In this document: piece by piece, positions 15,773-23,837 of the stretch
Position numbering within the stretch: position 1 is the stretch's first letter
How the letters are laid out: the number at the start of each line of letters is the position of its first letter
Origin: Paenibacillus sp. SYP-B4298
GTDB lineage: Bacteria; Bacillota; Bacilli; Paenibacillales; Paenibacillaceae
Direction: 5' to 3'
DNA: 64,000 bases
NCBI RefSeq assembly: GCF_027627475.1
Contig: NZ_CP115484.1
Coordinates: 62,001 to 126,000, forward strand
Made by a program: the position numbers and the translations under genes
Notes under the pieces: model-generated
Databases searched by the model: none
Told to the model about the DNA's origin: nothing
What the model saw: the letters and a program-made list of their open reading frames with translations, nothing else

Positions 15773-18331
15773 CTACTCCTTGATAATCTCGAAGTAACGA
15801 CCGAGCCAATAAGGCAAGGTGAAGACTGTACCGGCTTCCATGGAGCCTGTATTATAGTTGTAGTTCGGGTTGGCGCCATTCGTCTGATTGCGGCTCTCGA
15901 ACGGGTTGCTGTTATGCTTCATGGTTCTGCGCTCATCAGGAGCCAGTGCATAGTTTGTCTGCTTGTTCTCCTCTTTGTCCCGATCCCCAGGCTCAATATA
16001 CAGCACATCCTGACGATTCCACTGCACATTGAACTCAATCATATATTCGTAGGAGCGATACAAGTATCGTACAGCTGATGCCACATCCACATCTTTCTTG
16101 TCGGGATGGGCGAGCTGATACAGGAAGGTATAGAATGGATTTTGCTCTCGCACCTCATTACTGTACCATTGGTCGAATACCTGTACAATCTGCTGATGTC
16201 TGGCCGGATTCTCCTCCAGCAATAGCAGGATGTAAGTCGGGAACCAGGCCAGCTCTTCATCCGAATAGTTGATGTATTGCGTCCAGTCATTATGGATGGT
16301 CGCGTTAGCATTCGTATTGGGCTTGACCAGATTGTCGCGGGTGACGACCGTATTATCGTTATCATTGTAAGCATTGGTTGCTTGACGCACAAGCCGACGG
16401 TCGATATACTCCATCGCCATCTGAATGTAGCCCTTGCCGTTCACGAACGGCTCTTCCTTGCTGTAGCTGCTGTCAAAGGCCAGGTCATACGCATCTTTAT
16501 ACTTTTGCAGCGTCTCCGGGTGCGTATTACCGGTGATATAGATCGCGGTTTTCAAGATCGCCAGGACGTCCAGCGCCTTGAGCGGCCCGTCCTCGTAGCC
16601 ATAGGACAACGCATCCTCGCCATTCTCATCCACACCCACCTTGTGCTGCCACGCTGGCTGCTGCTCCATCACCTTGAGTCCGTCATTGAAATATTTCGCC
16701 GACCAGCGCGACCATTGGGTAGACTTGCCTGTTGCATCCTCAATGTAGTAATGATTATCCTTGAGGATCAGCTCCGTCATCCGATGCGTGACTTCCTCAA
16801 TGTAGCCCTTCATCTCGAGCATGTCAGCGTCCTGGGAGTCGCCGACCAGATACTTGTAGGCGGTAAAGAACAGTGCATAGTGGCCGTCCACCTCGTCTGA
16901 GGACGTATCGGCTTTGTAGACGATCTGATTCATATCCACCTTGCCATCCACGATAACTGACGCAGGGAACAGCTCATTGAAGAATGTCGGGATCTGCTCA
17001 TACACGGGCGCTGTCAACTGGAACAGCGGCTGGTTGTTGATGCCGGTTGTTTTGTCCTCGGCGGCCATGGCGTTATTCGTCGCCGCGGTGATGACAGGCA
17101 ACACCTGGTATACGGGCTGTCCGTCAACGACCTCAACGATCGTCTTAATGTCCGTGCCGAGCTTCTGTCCATCGGGGCGCGTCTCATTCAGCGCGTCGAT
17201 GGCTGCCTGGCTCAAGCCCAGACCGTTATAGTTCATGACATCCGTGCCGCCGCTAGGGAACAAGCGCGAGCCTTTTTTGGTCTGTGCATCCTTCGTCACA
17301 CGGGCGATGGAATAGCCGATCGGGGTAGCGCCTTCCTTCTTCAAGCTCGGAATAATGCCGTTCGGGTTCACCGCATTGTCGCCTACTACGTTCTGGAACC
17401 AGAAGCCGCTCTGATTCTGGAAGCTGTACACGGATCCGGTTTCGTCAATGGTCTGAGCACCATATTCACTCGTTAACATATAGGAGCGGGACGGGAAGCC
17501 GTTGCCGCGGCCAGATACATAGCTGAGTACAAGTACAGCCTTCGTAGCACGTACAGCCGCTTGCTTCGCCGCTTGAATTTCTTCGCTCTGCTCCTCAGTC
17601 GGATTAGGACCATACTGCTCCTGCAGCGACCTGTACCGGAAAATCTCGCCCATCGCATACATGGACGTCCATAGCCCATCGTTGTCTGAGGTGGCAGGCA
17701 CGGAGCTAAATACACCTGTCGGCGAGTTGTAGTTGATCACGCCGGCTGGAGCATTGCTGTCGTTGAAGCTGAAGCTGGAGGAGGATACCATCCCCCAACG
17801 GTCATGCACATTACGAATAATGCGCTCATAATTCTCGGTTTTTTGTTGCAGGGTCATCTTGGGCATCGCGATATGCGTTACTCCGCTTGCCGTGCGAACC
17901 CAGATGCCATCGGCGCCATCGCTGGCAAGCCCCGTTACATGGTCATCGCCGCCGTACAGATAGCGAGGTCCGGCGAAGTATTGTACGATGTCCCGAGCGT
18001 CCTGCTCGGAGAAATGGACGCGCTGCAGTCCGGTCTTGGTACCAATCCAATAGACGCCTGAGCTGTCGCGAAACGCGCTGGTCACATCGCCAATCACGTT
18101 CGCAGGCAGGAAGGAGAGGTCCTTCACCTTCTCGATCCACTGAATCTGCGGCAGGGCAGCACCTGCTTTATAATAGGTGACTTGCTTCGTCGGTACTGCT
18201 TGAAGTTGAACGGTCGGGTAGCTGGCAGAAGGCAGCTTCGCGGCAAATACGGATGACATCGGCATGGTAGCCAGCATGGAAGCGGCCAGTGTAGCGGTGA
18301 GAGCGATGCGATATTTCTTCATCTTAGACAT
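15773..18331 (-). CDS. Secreted protein with sensor-type propeller repeats and helical (alpha/alpha) region
   Basis: A large secreted protein of about 852 residues with a clear signal peptide ('RIALTATLAASMLATMPMSSVFAA'). Residues 70-160 carry two propeller-type repeats of the two-component-regulator class ('SGVYWIGTKTGLQRVHF', 'DGIWVRTASGVTHI'). The remaining 650 residues are rich in helices and aromatic residues ('DGLWTSMYAMGEIFRY', 'HYALFFTAYKYLV') and look like an alpha/alpha-toroid as in many polysaccharide-degrading enzymes, but I do not recognise the family. ATG at 18331 has AAAGGGG at good distance. It follows the SLH gene by 17 bases and is co-directional; the two probably act together on the cell surface on a polysaccharide. 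Confidence 0.7.
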   Translation of the reverse strand: MSKMKKYRIALTATLAASMLATMPMSSVFAAKLPSASYPTVQLQAVPTKQVTYYKAGAALPQIQWIEKVKDLSFLPANVIGDVTSAFRDSSGVYWIGTKTGLQRVHFSEQDARDIVQYFAGPRYLYGGDDHVTGLASDGADGIWVRTASGVTHIAMPKMTLQQKTENYERIIRNVHDRWGMVSSSSFSFNDSNAPAGVINYNSPTGVFSSVPATSDNDGLWTSMYAMGEIFRYRSLQEQYGPNPTEEQSEEIQAAKQAAVRATKAVLVLSYVSGRGNGFPSRSYMLTSEYGAQTIDETGSVYSFQNQSGFWFQNVVGDNAVNPNGIIPSLKKEGATPIGYSIARVTKDAQTKKGSRLFPSGGTDVMNYNGLGLSQAAIDALNETRPDGQKLGTDIKTIVEVVDGQPVYQVLPVITAATNNAMAAEDKTTGINNQPLFQLTAPVYEQIPTFFNELFPASVIVDGKVDMNQIVYKADTSSDEVDGHYALFFTAYKYLVGDSQDADMLEMKGYIEEVTHRMTELILKDNHYYIEDATGKSTQWSRWSAKYFNDGLKVMEQQPAWQHKVGVDENGEDALSYGYEDGPLKALDVLAILKTAIYITGNTHPETLQKYKDAYDLAFDSSYSKEEPFVNGKGYIQMAMEYIDRRLVRQATNAYNDNDNTVVTRDNLVKPNTNANATIHNDWTQYINYSDEELAWFPTYILLLLEENPARHQQIVQVFDQWYSNEVREQNPFYTFLYQLAHPDKKDVDVASAVRYLYRSYEYMIEFNVQWNRQDVLYIEPGDRDKEENKQTNYALAPDERRTMKHNSNPFESRNQTNGANPNYNYNTGSMEAGTVFTLPYWLGRYFEIIKE

Positions 18332-18348
18332 GCCCAATCCCCTTTCTG

Positions 18349-19905
18349 TTATTGGTAGATATGCGAGACACCAGTTTCGGTTATAACGAATACGCCCTTT
18401 GCGCCGTCATCAATCAGCAGCAGCACGCGGTTATCCGCCAGGTGCTTATCTGCTGCCGTATAGGACGTCAACGTATTGGAGGTCAAGTCTACCTTGGTTA
18501 CCCCATCGTTCGTTCCGAGCCACAGTGTCGTCCGCTTCTCATTCAGCACCGAGCTGTTAATATCCCGCATGGAAGGGAAGATCGACGGCTTGACAGTATA
18601 TTCGTAGTTGACGAAGGTTTTGGCATTGACCAGATCTGGCATCTTCGCGCCCGGACTAGCCGTAGCTGGCTTGTAGGTCGGGTCGTTCAGGAAGACCAGA
18701 TATTGCTTGACCAGACCTTCGGCGCCTGTGTCGGAGAATTGGCTCTTGACCTGCTCGTGCGTATAGAGCTGCGTGGCTTTCGGTTTCTCTGGTGTATAAA
18801 CCCAACCGCCCCCGGAGGATGAGCTTCCGTTGCCGTTGCCAGCGCCAGATTCATTCTCCTTACCCGGCTGCGTCTCTTCTTTGCCGATCGTATCGCGCGT
18901 CTTCGCCTTGCCGTTCACCAACACGGAGTCAGTCTCGAGGGTCCACTTGCTGACGGAGCTCCCTGTGCCAAGCTCCAACTGAACACCGCTGGAGGCTACA
19001 ACGATCGAGTCGATGGTTGAAGCGCCTTCAATAACGACCCTTACAGGGCCTTCAGCACGATGGATGATCAGATGGCCGATGGTGCTATCGGTAATCGTAA
19101 TGCTGTTCACGCCACCGCCATGGACATAGACCGTGCCAGCAATGGCAGACTGACTAATCGCGAAGTTGCCATCGCCAAGTGCTGACGTCAGGTAGAGGCT
19201 GCCAGACAGCTTCGCCTGCTGCAGCGCGCCGCCCGCCGTGTTCACGACCAGGTTACGGCCATTCACATCACTATGGCTGCTGGCATCCTGGATAAGGCCG
19301 CCCATGAGATTATGCAGCATCTTGACCGCCTCGGCTCGTGTCAGCGCCTTGAGCGGGTGGAAGCTGCCATCCGCACTGCCTTGGACATAGCCGGCAGCCT
19401 TCAGTGCGTACACCGCATCCTTAGCCCAAGCACTGACTTGCGAATCATCTGCGAATAAGTGATCCGCCGTCCCTTCCAACGTGATCCCGAAGGCACGCGC
19501 GGCCATCGTTGCCGCCTCCTGACGGGTGACGGTGCTGAGCGGCTGGAATTGCCCGTTGCCCGTTCCCTTGAGGATGCCCGCTGCGGAAGCCTTGCTAATA
19601 TCGTCCGCATACCATGCATCGGCAGAGACATCGCTGAAGTGTTCTTGACTCCTTGCGTTGAATTTGAAGATTCGATCCAGCATCGCCGCCATCTCGGCAC
19701 GGGTCACATTGCGCCCGGGCTGAAGCTCGCCCTTCTCATTTCCCTTCAGCAGCCCCGCTGCTTGCCAATACGTCAATTCCGCTGACGCCCATTCCGGCAA
19801 TTGCTCCGCTGCGGTCGTCTCCGCTGCCGATACCGCAGAATACATCGTGCTGATCAGCATCACGGCTGCCAGCATGGCGATCATGCGCCTCCATTGCATG
19901 AACAT
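18349..19905 (-). CDS. S-layer homology (SLH) protein with C-terminal propeller repeats
   Basis: A signal peptide ('MIAMLAAVMLISTMYSAVSA') is followed by three SLH modules (about residues 35-85, 90-145, 150-210), each ending in the 'VTRAEM/A' pattern, which anchor the protein to pyruvylated wall polymer. Residues 220-320 form a hydrophobic beta-repeat region like a beta-helix, then comes a Gly/Ser linker ('NGSSSSGGGW'), and the last 80 residues hold propeller repeats ('TTLWLGTNDGVTKV', 'GVFVITETGVSHI') of the same kind as those at the N-terminus of the downstream gene. The propeller may thus be split over two polypeptides. Start at 19905 has GGGAGG; an upstream extension has none. Confidence 0.85.
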   Translation of the reverse strand: MFMQWRRMIAMLAAVMLISTMYSAVSAAETTAAEQLPEWASAELTYWQAAGLLKGNEKGELQPGRNVTRAEMAAMLDRIFKFNARSQEHFSDVSADAWYADDISKASAAGILKGTGNGQFQPLSTVTRQEAATMAARAFGITLEGTADHLFADDSQVSAWAKDAVYALKAAGYVQGSADGSFHPLKALTRAEAVKMLHNLMGGLIQDASSHSDVNGRNLVVNTAGGALQQAKLSGSLYLTSALGDGNFAISQSAIAGTVYVHGGGVNSITITDSTIGHLIIHRAEGPVRVVIEGASTIDSIVVASSGVQLELGTGSSVSKWTLETDSVLVNGKAKTRDTIGKEETQPGKENESGAGNGNGSSSSGGGWVYTPEKPKATQLYTHEQVKSQFSDTGAEGLVKQYLVFLNDPTYKPATASPGAKMPDLVNAKTFVNYEYTVKPSIFPSMRDINSSVLNEKRTTLWLGTNDGVTKVDLTSNTLTSYTAADKHLADNRVLLLIDDGAKGVFVITETGVSHIYQ

Positions 19906-20031
19906 GTTTATGCCTCCCTTGTTTGTCTCACTTCGTCTGTGCTTGCCATCATGCGAGCTTCGCCATTTAATAAGAAACAAGCTGCCCCTTAGCCCTCCCT
20001 TATCTTAGTATCCTGTCATGTCACCCCTAAT

Positions 20032-20081
20032 TTGTAGTAACATATACGTGTATTTTATTTTTAATAATAACAAGTTGTCAA
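20032..20081 (-). promoter_or_regulatory. Promoter and operator of the SLH-propeller operon
   Basis: On the minus strand TTGACA (20076-20081) is followed after 18 bases by TAAAAT (20052-20057), and about 9 bases further by the dyad ATGTTACTACAA (20032-20043). The same dyad sits at the same place relative to the divergent transporter promoter. Confidence 0.65.
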
Positions 20082-20226
20082 TCTATTTATTTTTTATGGA
20101 AGATTAATGTGAACTTTTTCCATGGATTCTATAAAATATAACCGGGGATCAAGCAGGATCATTAGAGGTTGAAGAGAGGTTTCATGCCATGAAAATCAAT
20201 GATTGCGCTATCATCGAAAAAATTCA
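20044..20226. other. AT-rich intergenic stretch between divergent promoters
   Basis: No gene is supported in the middle of this divergent intergenic region. A 13-codon ORF (starts near 20190, ends just before the transporter promoter) has no good ribosome site. The region separates two copies of the same operator, oriented towards each other. Confidence 0.4.
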
Positions 20227-20278
20227 TTGACACTTTGATAACCTACGCCCTAATATAAGAGATAAGTTGTTACTACAA
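20227..20278 (+). promoter_or_regulatory. Promoter and operator of the ABC sugar transporter operon
   Basis: TTGACA (20227-20232), 18-base spacer, TAATAT (20251-20256), then the perfect dyad TTGT-TACT-ACAA at 20267-20278, just past the expected transcription start. This is the position of a repressor operator. The dyad matches the one before the divergent SLH operon. The regulator is not identified; the nearby GntR protein is a candidate because HutC-type regulators bind GT(N)AC-cored dyads. Confidence 0.68.
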
Positions 20279-20419
20279 ATAGATAGTTGTTATCTAAGAA
20301 AAGGTTTGGAGGCGAGTGGGGGGCGTAGTAGCTTAGACATCCCTAAGGGGGAGCTAGGCAGCAGCATGAATCGGGTTGCCTGTAATGTGGCGGCACCACA
20401 CGAATAAGGAGTGTTGTAG

Positions 20420-21691
20420 ATGAAGAAGGGGCTAGCGGGAATGGTTTCACTGATCGTGGTCGTCACCTCAGTGACAGGATGCAGCGGTGGAGGCACGGCT
20501 GAAGGCGGGGAGAAGGTTCTGCGGATCGCGATGGGCTCACCGGGTGAGGCGTTGATTAAAGTATGGGAAGGGATCGCCGACGAATTCGAAAGTCAACATC
20601 CAGGAATGCGGGTTGAATTCACCTATCAGGATGATGATACGTATCAAACGATTGGCCTGCCGAATCTGCTGGGCGGCAAGACACCCCCGGACCTTTATTT
20701 CGAGTGGGCGGGCGAACGGTTGAATACCCGGATCAAGGACGGGTTCGCTGCCGATATTACAGAACAGCTTCAGCAATCTGGTCTCGGGGAGATGTTCGAA
20801 GAGGGCAGCTTCAACGGGATGAAGGTGGACGGCAAGACGTATATGGTGCCTACGGCAGGAGATGTGACCAACGTTATCTTCTATAATAAGAGCATTTTCG
20901 ATTCCCTTCAATTGTCGGCGCCGACGACCTGGGAGGAATTCCTGAATGTCGCAGAGACCGTCAAAAACGCCGGCATCACCCCGATTACAATCGGCAACCT
21001 GGATCTGTGGACAGCCGGCAACTGGGTTGGACATATTATCTCTCGCGTCGTTGGCGAGCAAGCGTATAGCGATGCCCTGCAGCTGGAGCAGCCGTTCCTG
21101 ACCGATGATTTCATCAAGGCGTACAGCCTCGTTCAGAATCTCTGGGATAAGGGCTACGTGAACAACAACGTGAATGCGATTGCTGATAATGAATCCGATA
21201 TGCTCTTCCTCACGGGCAAAGCAGCCATGCACCCGATCGGCAGTTGGCTCGTCTCGGAGGCGGCAGCACAGGCTCCGAATCTGGAGCTCGGCTACTTCAA
21301 CACGCCTCCGATTGCCGGGGGCAAGGGAAATCAGGAGAGCGTCATCGGCGTGCTGAATGGCATGGTTGTGAACAAAAAATCGGCGCTGATTGATGAAGCC
21401 ATCGACTTCATGAAGCTCTACAGCTCGGATGCGTCGTCGGCCAAGCTGTCGGCTGCAGGTGCGGTACCGATGACCAAGACCGGACTTGATCGTAACAACA
21501 CCTCCCCGATTTCCGTCAGCCTGAACGACCTGATGCAGGACGCGCCGGTGGTGGTGTCCCCGCCGGATACAGGCTACTCGATTGAGGTGGCCAATGCGCT
21601 GAATATGGCGACGTCCCAGGTCATCGGAGGTGCCAAGACGCCGGAGGAAGCCTTGAAGGAGCTTGAGAAAACGATCGCTCCGTTGAAATAA
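20420..21691 (+). CDS. ABC transporter sugar-binding lipoprotein (family 1 extracellular solute-binding)
   Basis: A 423-residue binding protein with lipoprotein signal ('LIVVVTSVTGCSGGG', lipobox VTGC). It shows the 'GWANIADEFESQHPGMRVEF'-type opening ('GIADEFESQHPGMRVEFTYQ'), the hinge region 'VPTAGDVTNVIFYNKSIFD' and 'GKAAMHPIGSWLV' typical of carbohydrate-binding components. It captures an oligosaccharide outside the membrane and delivers it to the two permeases that follow. No ATPase gene is in the operon, so a shared MsmX-type ATPase encoded elsewhere is expected. A long leader (140 bases) separates the promoter from RBS AAGGAG. Confidence 0.92.
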   Translation: MKKGLAGMVSLIVVVTSVTGCSGGGTAEGGEKVLRIAMGSPGEALIKVWEGIADEFESQHPGMRVEFTYQDDDTYQTIGLPNLLGGKTPPDLYFEWAGERLNTRIKDGFAADITEQLQQSGLGEMFEEGSFNGMKVDGKTYMVPTAGDVTNVIFYNKSIFDSLQLSAPTTWEEFLNVAETVKNAGITPITIGNLDLWTAGNWVGHIISRVVGEQAYSDALQLEQPFLTDDFIKAYSLVQNLWDKGYVNNNVNAIADNESDMLFLTGKAAMHPIGSWLVSEAAAQAPNLELGYFNTPPIAGGKGNQESVIGVLNGMVVNKKSALIDEAIDFMKLYSSDASSAKLSAAGAVPMTKTGLDRNNTSPISVSLNDLMQDAPVVVSPPDTGYSIEVANALNMATSQVIGGAKTPEEALKELEKTIAPLK

Positions 21692-21773
21692 TTCCGTTCA
21701 GGAGAGGCCGCAGCCAGTCTGCTTCCCGCTGGTCTTCGGCCTGCTTCCCTATTACGCAACAGGAGGCAACGAA

Positions 21774-22652
21774 ATGTCTTTGCGCAAATTATCGCCTTAC
21801 CTATTTGTCACGCCTGCTGTCCTTATCTTTGCGTTCACCATTCTGGCGCCGATCGTGATGACGTTTGTCTTCAGCTTTTTCGATTGGAATGGGTACGGCG
21901 ACATGTCCTTTACGGGCATCGACAATTATACACGCGCCTTCAATGACAGCATTTACTTGAATTCCTATACCCATATTTTGATCTATATTGCAGTTACGGT
22001 CGTGGTCGAGGTGTTGGTTGGTCTGGGGCTCGCCGGGTTGATCACGATGGGACGCAAGGGGAGCAGCTTGTTCCGCGTCGCCCTGTTTACACCGGTCATG
22101 CTGCCTATGATCGTCGTCTCGTATCTGTGGCGCTTCGTATATAATTCCGACTTCGGATTGATTAATACGGTGCTGCGATTCATCGGGCTGGAGAGCTGGA
22201 CGCAAGTATGGCTCGGCAATCCCAACACGGCGCTCCTGGCGATCTGTGTGGTGTCTGGCTGGGTCTATGCCGGGTTCTATATGACGATCTTCTATACCGG
22301 CATCTCGCGAATCTCCAAAGAAATCTATGAATCGGCTTATCTGGATGGGGCAAATGAAGGGACGATATTTTTCCGTATCAAGGTGCCGATGATTCGCAGT
22401 CTGGTCGATACAGCGATCATGCTCTGCGTCTTGACCGGCTTCCAGTCCTTTGACCTCTTCTATGTCATGACCAATGGCGGTCCGTACAATGCGACAGAGA
22501 TCGTGCCGACCTACCTCGTCAAGGTGGTGTTCAGCCACATGAGCATTGGCTATGGCTCGGCGCTGGCCGTTATTCTGACCGTCGTCATTGCTGCGATCGG
22601 GCTGCTGGCTGGCAAGCTGAAGAGCAGAGGAAGCAACTCGCTCGAATATTAA
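21774..22652 (+). CDS. ABC sugar transporter permease (MalF-like)
   Basis: A 292-residue inner-membrane permease with six membrane segments. The ATPase-contact EAA loop reads 'EIYESAYLDGANEGTIFFRIKVPMI'-like at about residue 190, normal for the first permease of a CUT1 importer. RBS ACAGGAGG. It should pair with the next permease and the upstream binding protein. Confidence 0.94.
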   Translation: MSLRKLSPYLFVTPAVLIFAFTILAPIVMTFVFSFFDWNGYGDMSFTGIDNYTRAFNDSIYLNSYTHILIYIAVTVVVEVLVGLGLAGLITMGRKGSSLFRVALFTPVMLPMIVVSYLWRFVYNSDFGLINTVLRFIGLESWTQVWLGNPNTALLAICVVSGWVYAGFYMTIFYTGISRISKEIYESAYLDGANEGTIFFRIKVPMIRSLVDTAIMLCVLTGFQSFDLFYVMTNGGPYNATEIVPTYLVKVVFSHMSIGYGSALAVILTVVIAAIGLLAGKLKSRGSNSLEY

Positions 22653-22682
22653 ATTGACTAAGAACTGTCTGGAGGTGCCTTT

Positions 22683-23561
22683 GTGTCGAGTGCTGCCTTA
22701 AAGCTGCAAGAGTCCAATCGGAATTATGAGATCGCTTCCCGCAAGCAGAGGCGAGCCCGTATTGTGTATTATCTCGTGATGATTATGATCTCGCTGGGAA
22801 CCTTCTATCCGCTGATCTGGCTGCTGCTGTCCTCGTTCCGGGAGAACATCGACATCTTCTCCACGCCCTTTGCTCTGCCGGAGCGCATCAACTTTCAGAA
22901 CTGGGTGGATGCCTGGCAGATAGGCAATATGAGCACCTACGCGACCAATAGTGTGATCGTGACTTCACTGACGCTGGTGGGCATCCTGCTGTTCGCCAGC
23001 ATGGCGGCCTTCGCCTTCAGCAAGCTGCGCTTCCGCGGCAGCGGGTTCATGCTGCTGCTGTTTGTCTTCGGGCTGTTCATGCCGCTGCAATCGTTCTTCA
23101 TTGCCCAGAGCTATATGTTTGAACAGCTTAATCTGAAGGATACGCATCTGGGGCTGATCCTGCCGTATATTGGCGTCGGTCTGCCGCTGGCCATCTTCCT
23201 GCTGAAGGCGTATCTGGATTCCATCCCGAAGGAGCTGATCGAGGCTGCCCGGATGGATGGCTGCAATGACTGGATCTTGTTCCAGAAGATCGTGTTCCCG
23301 CTGCTGCTGCCTTCGCTTGCGACCGTCGGCATCTTCTCTGCGCTGAACACCTGGAATGAGCTGCTGCTCGCCATGCTCTACATTCAGAATGATGCGTTGA
23401 AGACGATTCCTGTCGGCCTGCTGGCCTTCTCCAGCCGCTACATGACCGACTACAAGCTGCTGTTCTCGGCGCTGGCGCTCATTACGCTTCCTATGATCGT
23501 GCTGTATATTTTCTTCCATCGGTATATCGTGGCCGGGTTGACAGAGGGCGCGGTCAAATAG
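22683..23561 (+). CDS. ABC sugar transporter permease (MalG-like)
   Basis: A 292-residue second permease with six membrane segments. Its EAA loop is 'IPKELIEAARMDGCNDWILF', at about residue 185. The start is GTG at 22683 preceded by CTGGAGG. The N-terminal 30 residues are charged and cytoplasmic, as in MalG homologues. Completes the binding-protein/permease/permease set; substrate is probably a beta-linked glucose oligosaccharide given the flanking glycosidase and phosphorylase genes (inference). Confidence 0.94.
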   Translation: MSSAALKLQESNRNYEIASRKQRRARIVYYLVMIMISLGTFYPLIWLLLSSFRENIDIFSTPFALPERINFQNWVDAWQIGNMSTYATNSVIVTSLTLVGILLFASMAAFAFSKLRFRGSGFMLLLFVFGLFMPLQSFFIAQSYMFEQLNLKDTHLGLILPYIGVGLPLAIFLLKAYLDSIPKELIEAARMDGCNDWILFQKIVFPLLLPSLATVGIFSALNTWNELLLAMLYIQNDALKTIPVGLLAFSSRYMTDYKLLFSALALITLPMIVLYIFFHRYIVAGLTEGAVK

Positions 23562-23837
23562 AGCGGGGGTCTCCCTCGTTGACGTGCTTGTGTTGGCATA
23601 GAGCAGCCGCGTGACGGAGAGCTTCAGCTTAATGAAGCTATAGCTTGAATAGGTATCTGGCACTGCTTACTTACGTGAATCAACGAAAATAACCCGCCCA
23701 GGTTAGCGCCATGGGAACGGGTTATATTCTGGAATTAGCTGGAGGTTTACCATCCAAGAGATTGTGCAGGGAGAGCGTTGGTACGCTCTCCTTAGTTCTA
23801 TTGTAAGCAAGAACATACCGACCGCCACTACTACAGG
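23562..23837. other. Intergenic stretch between convergent operons
   Basis: No gene seen. It contains two hairpins, one with arms ATAACCCG/CGGGTTAT at 23689-23725 and one at 23770-23791, both suitable as transcription ends. Confidence 0.5.
23770..23791. terminator. Hairpin terminator
   Basis: Arms GGAGAGCG and CGCTCTCC with a 6-nt loop, followed by a T-rich TTAGTTCTATT on the + strand. Located between the transporter operon and the convergent phosphorylase gene. Confidence 0.6.

Noticed and set aside
20190-20230. 13-codon ORF in the divergent intergenic region
   Set aside because: Too short, with no good ribosome site, and ends inside the -35 of the transporter promoter.
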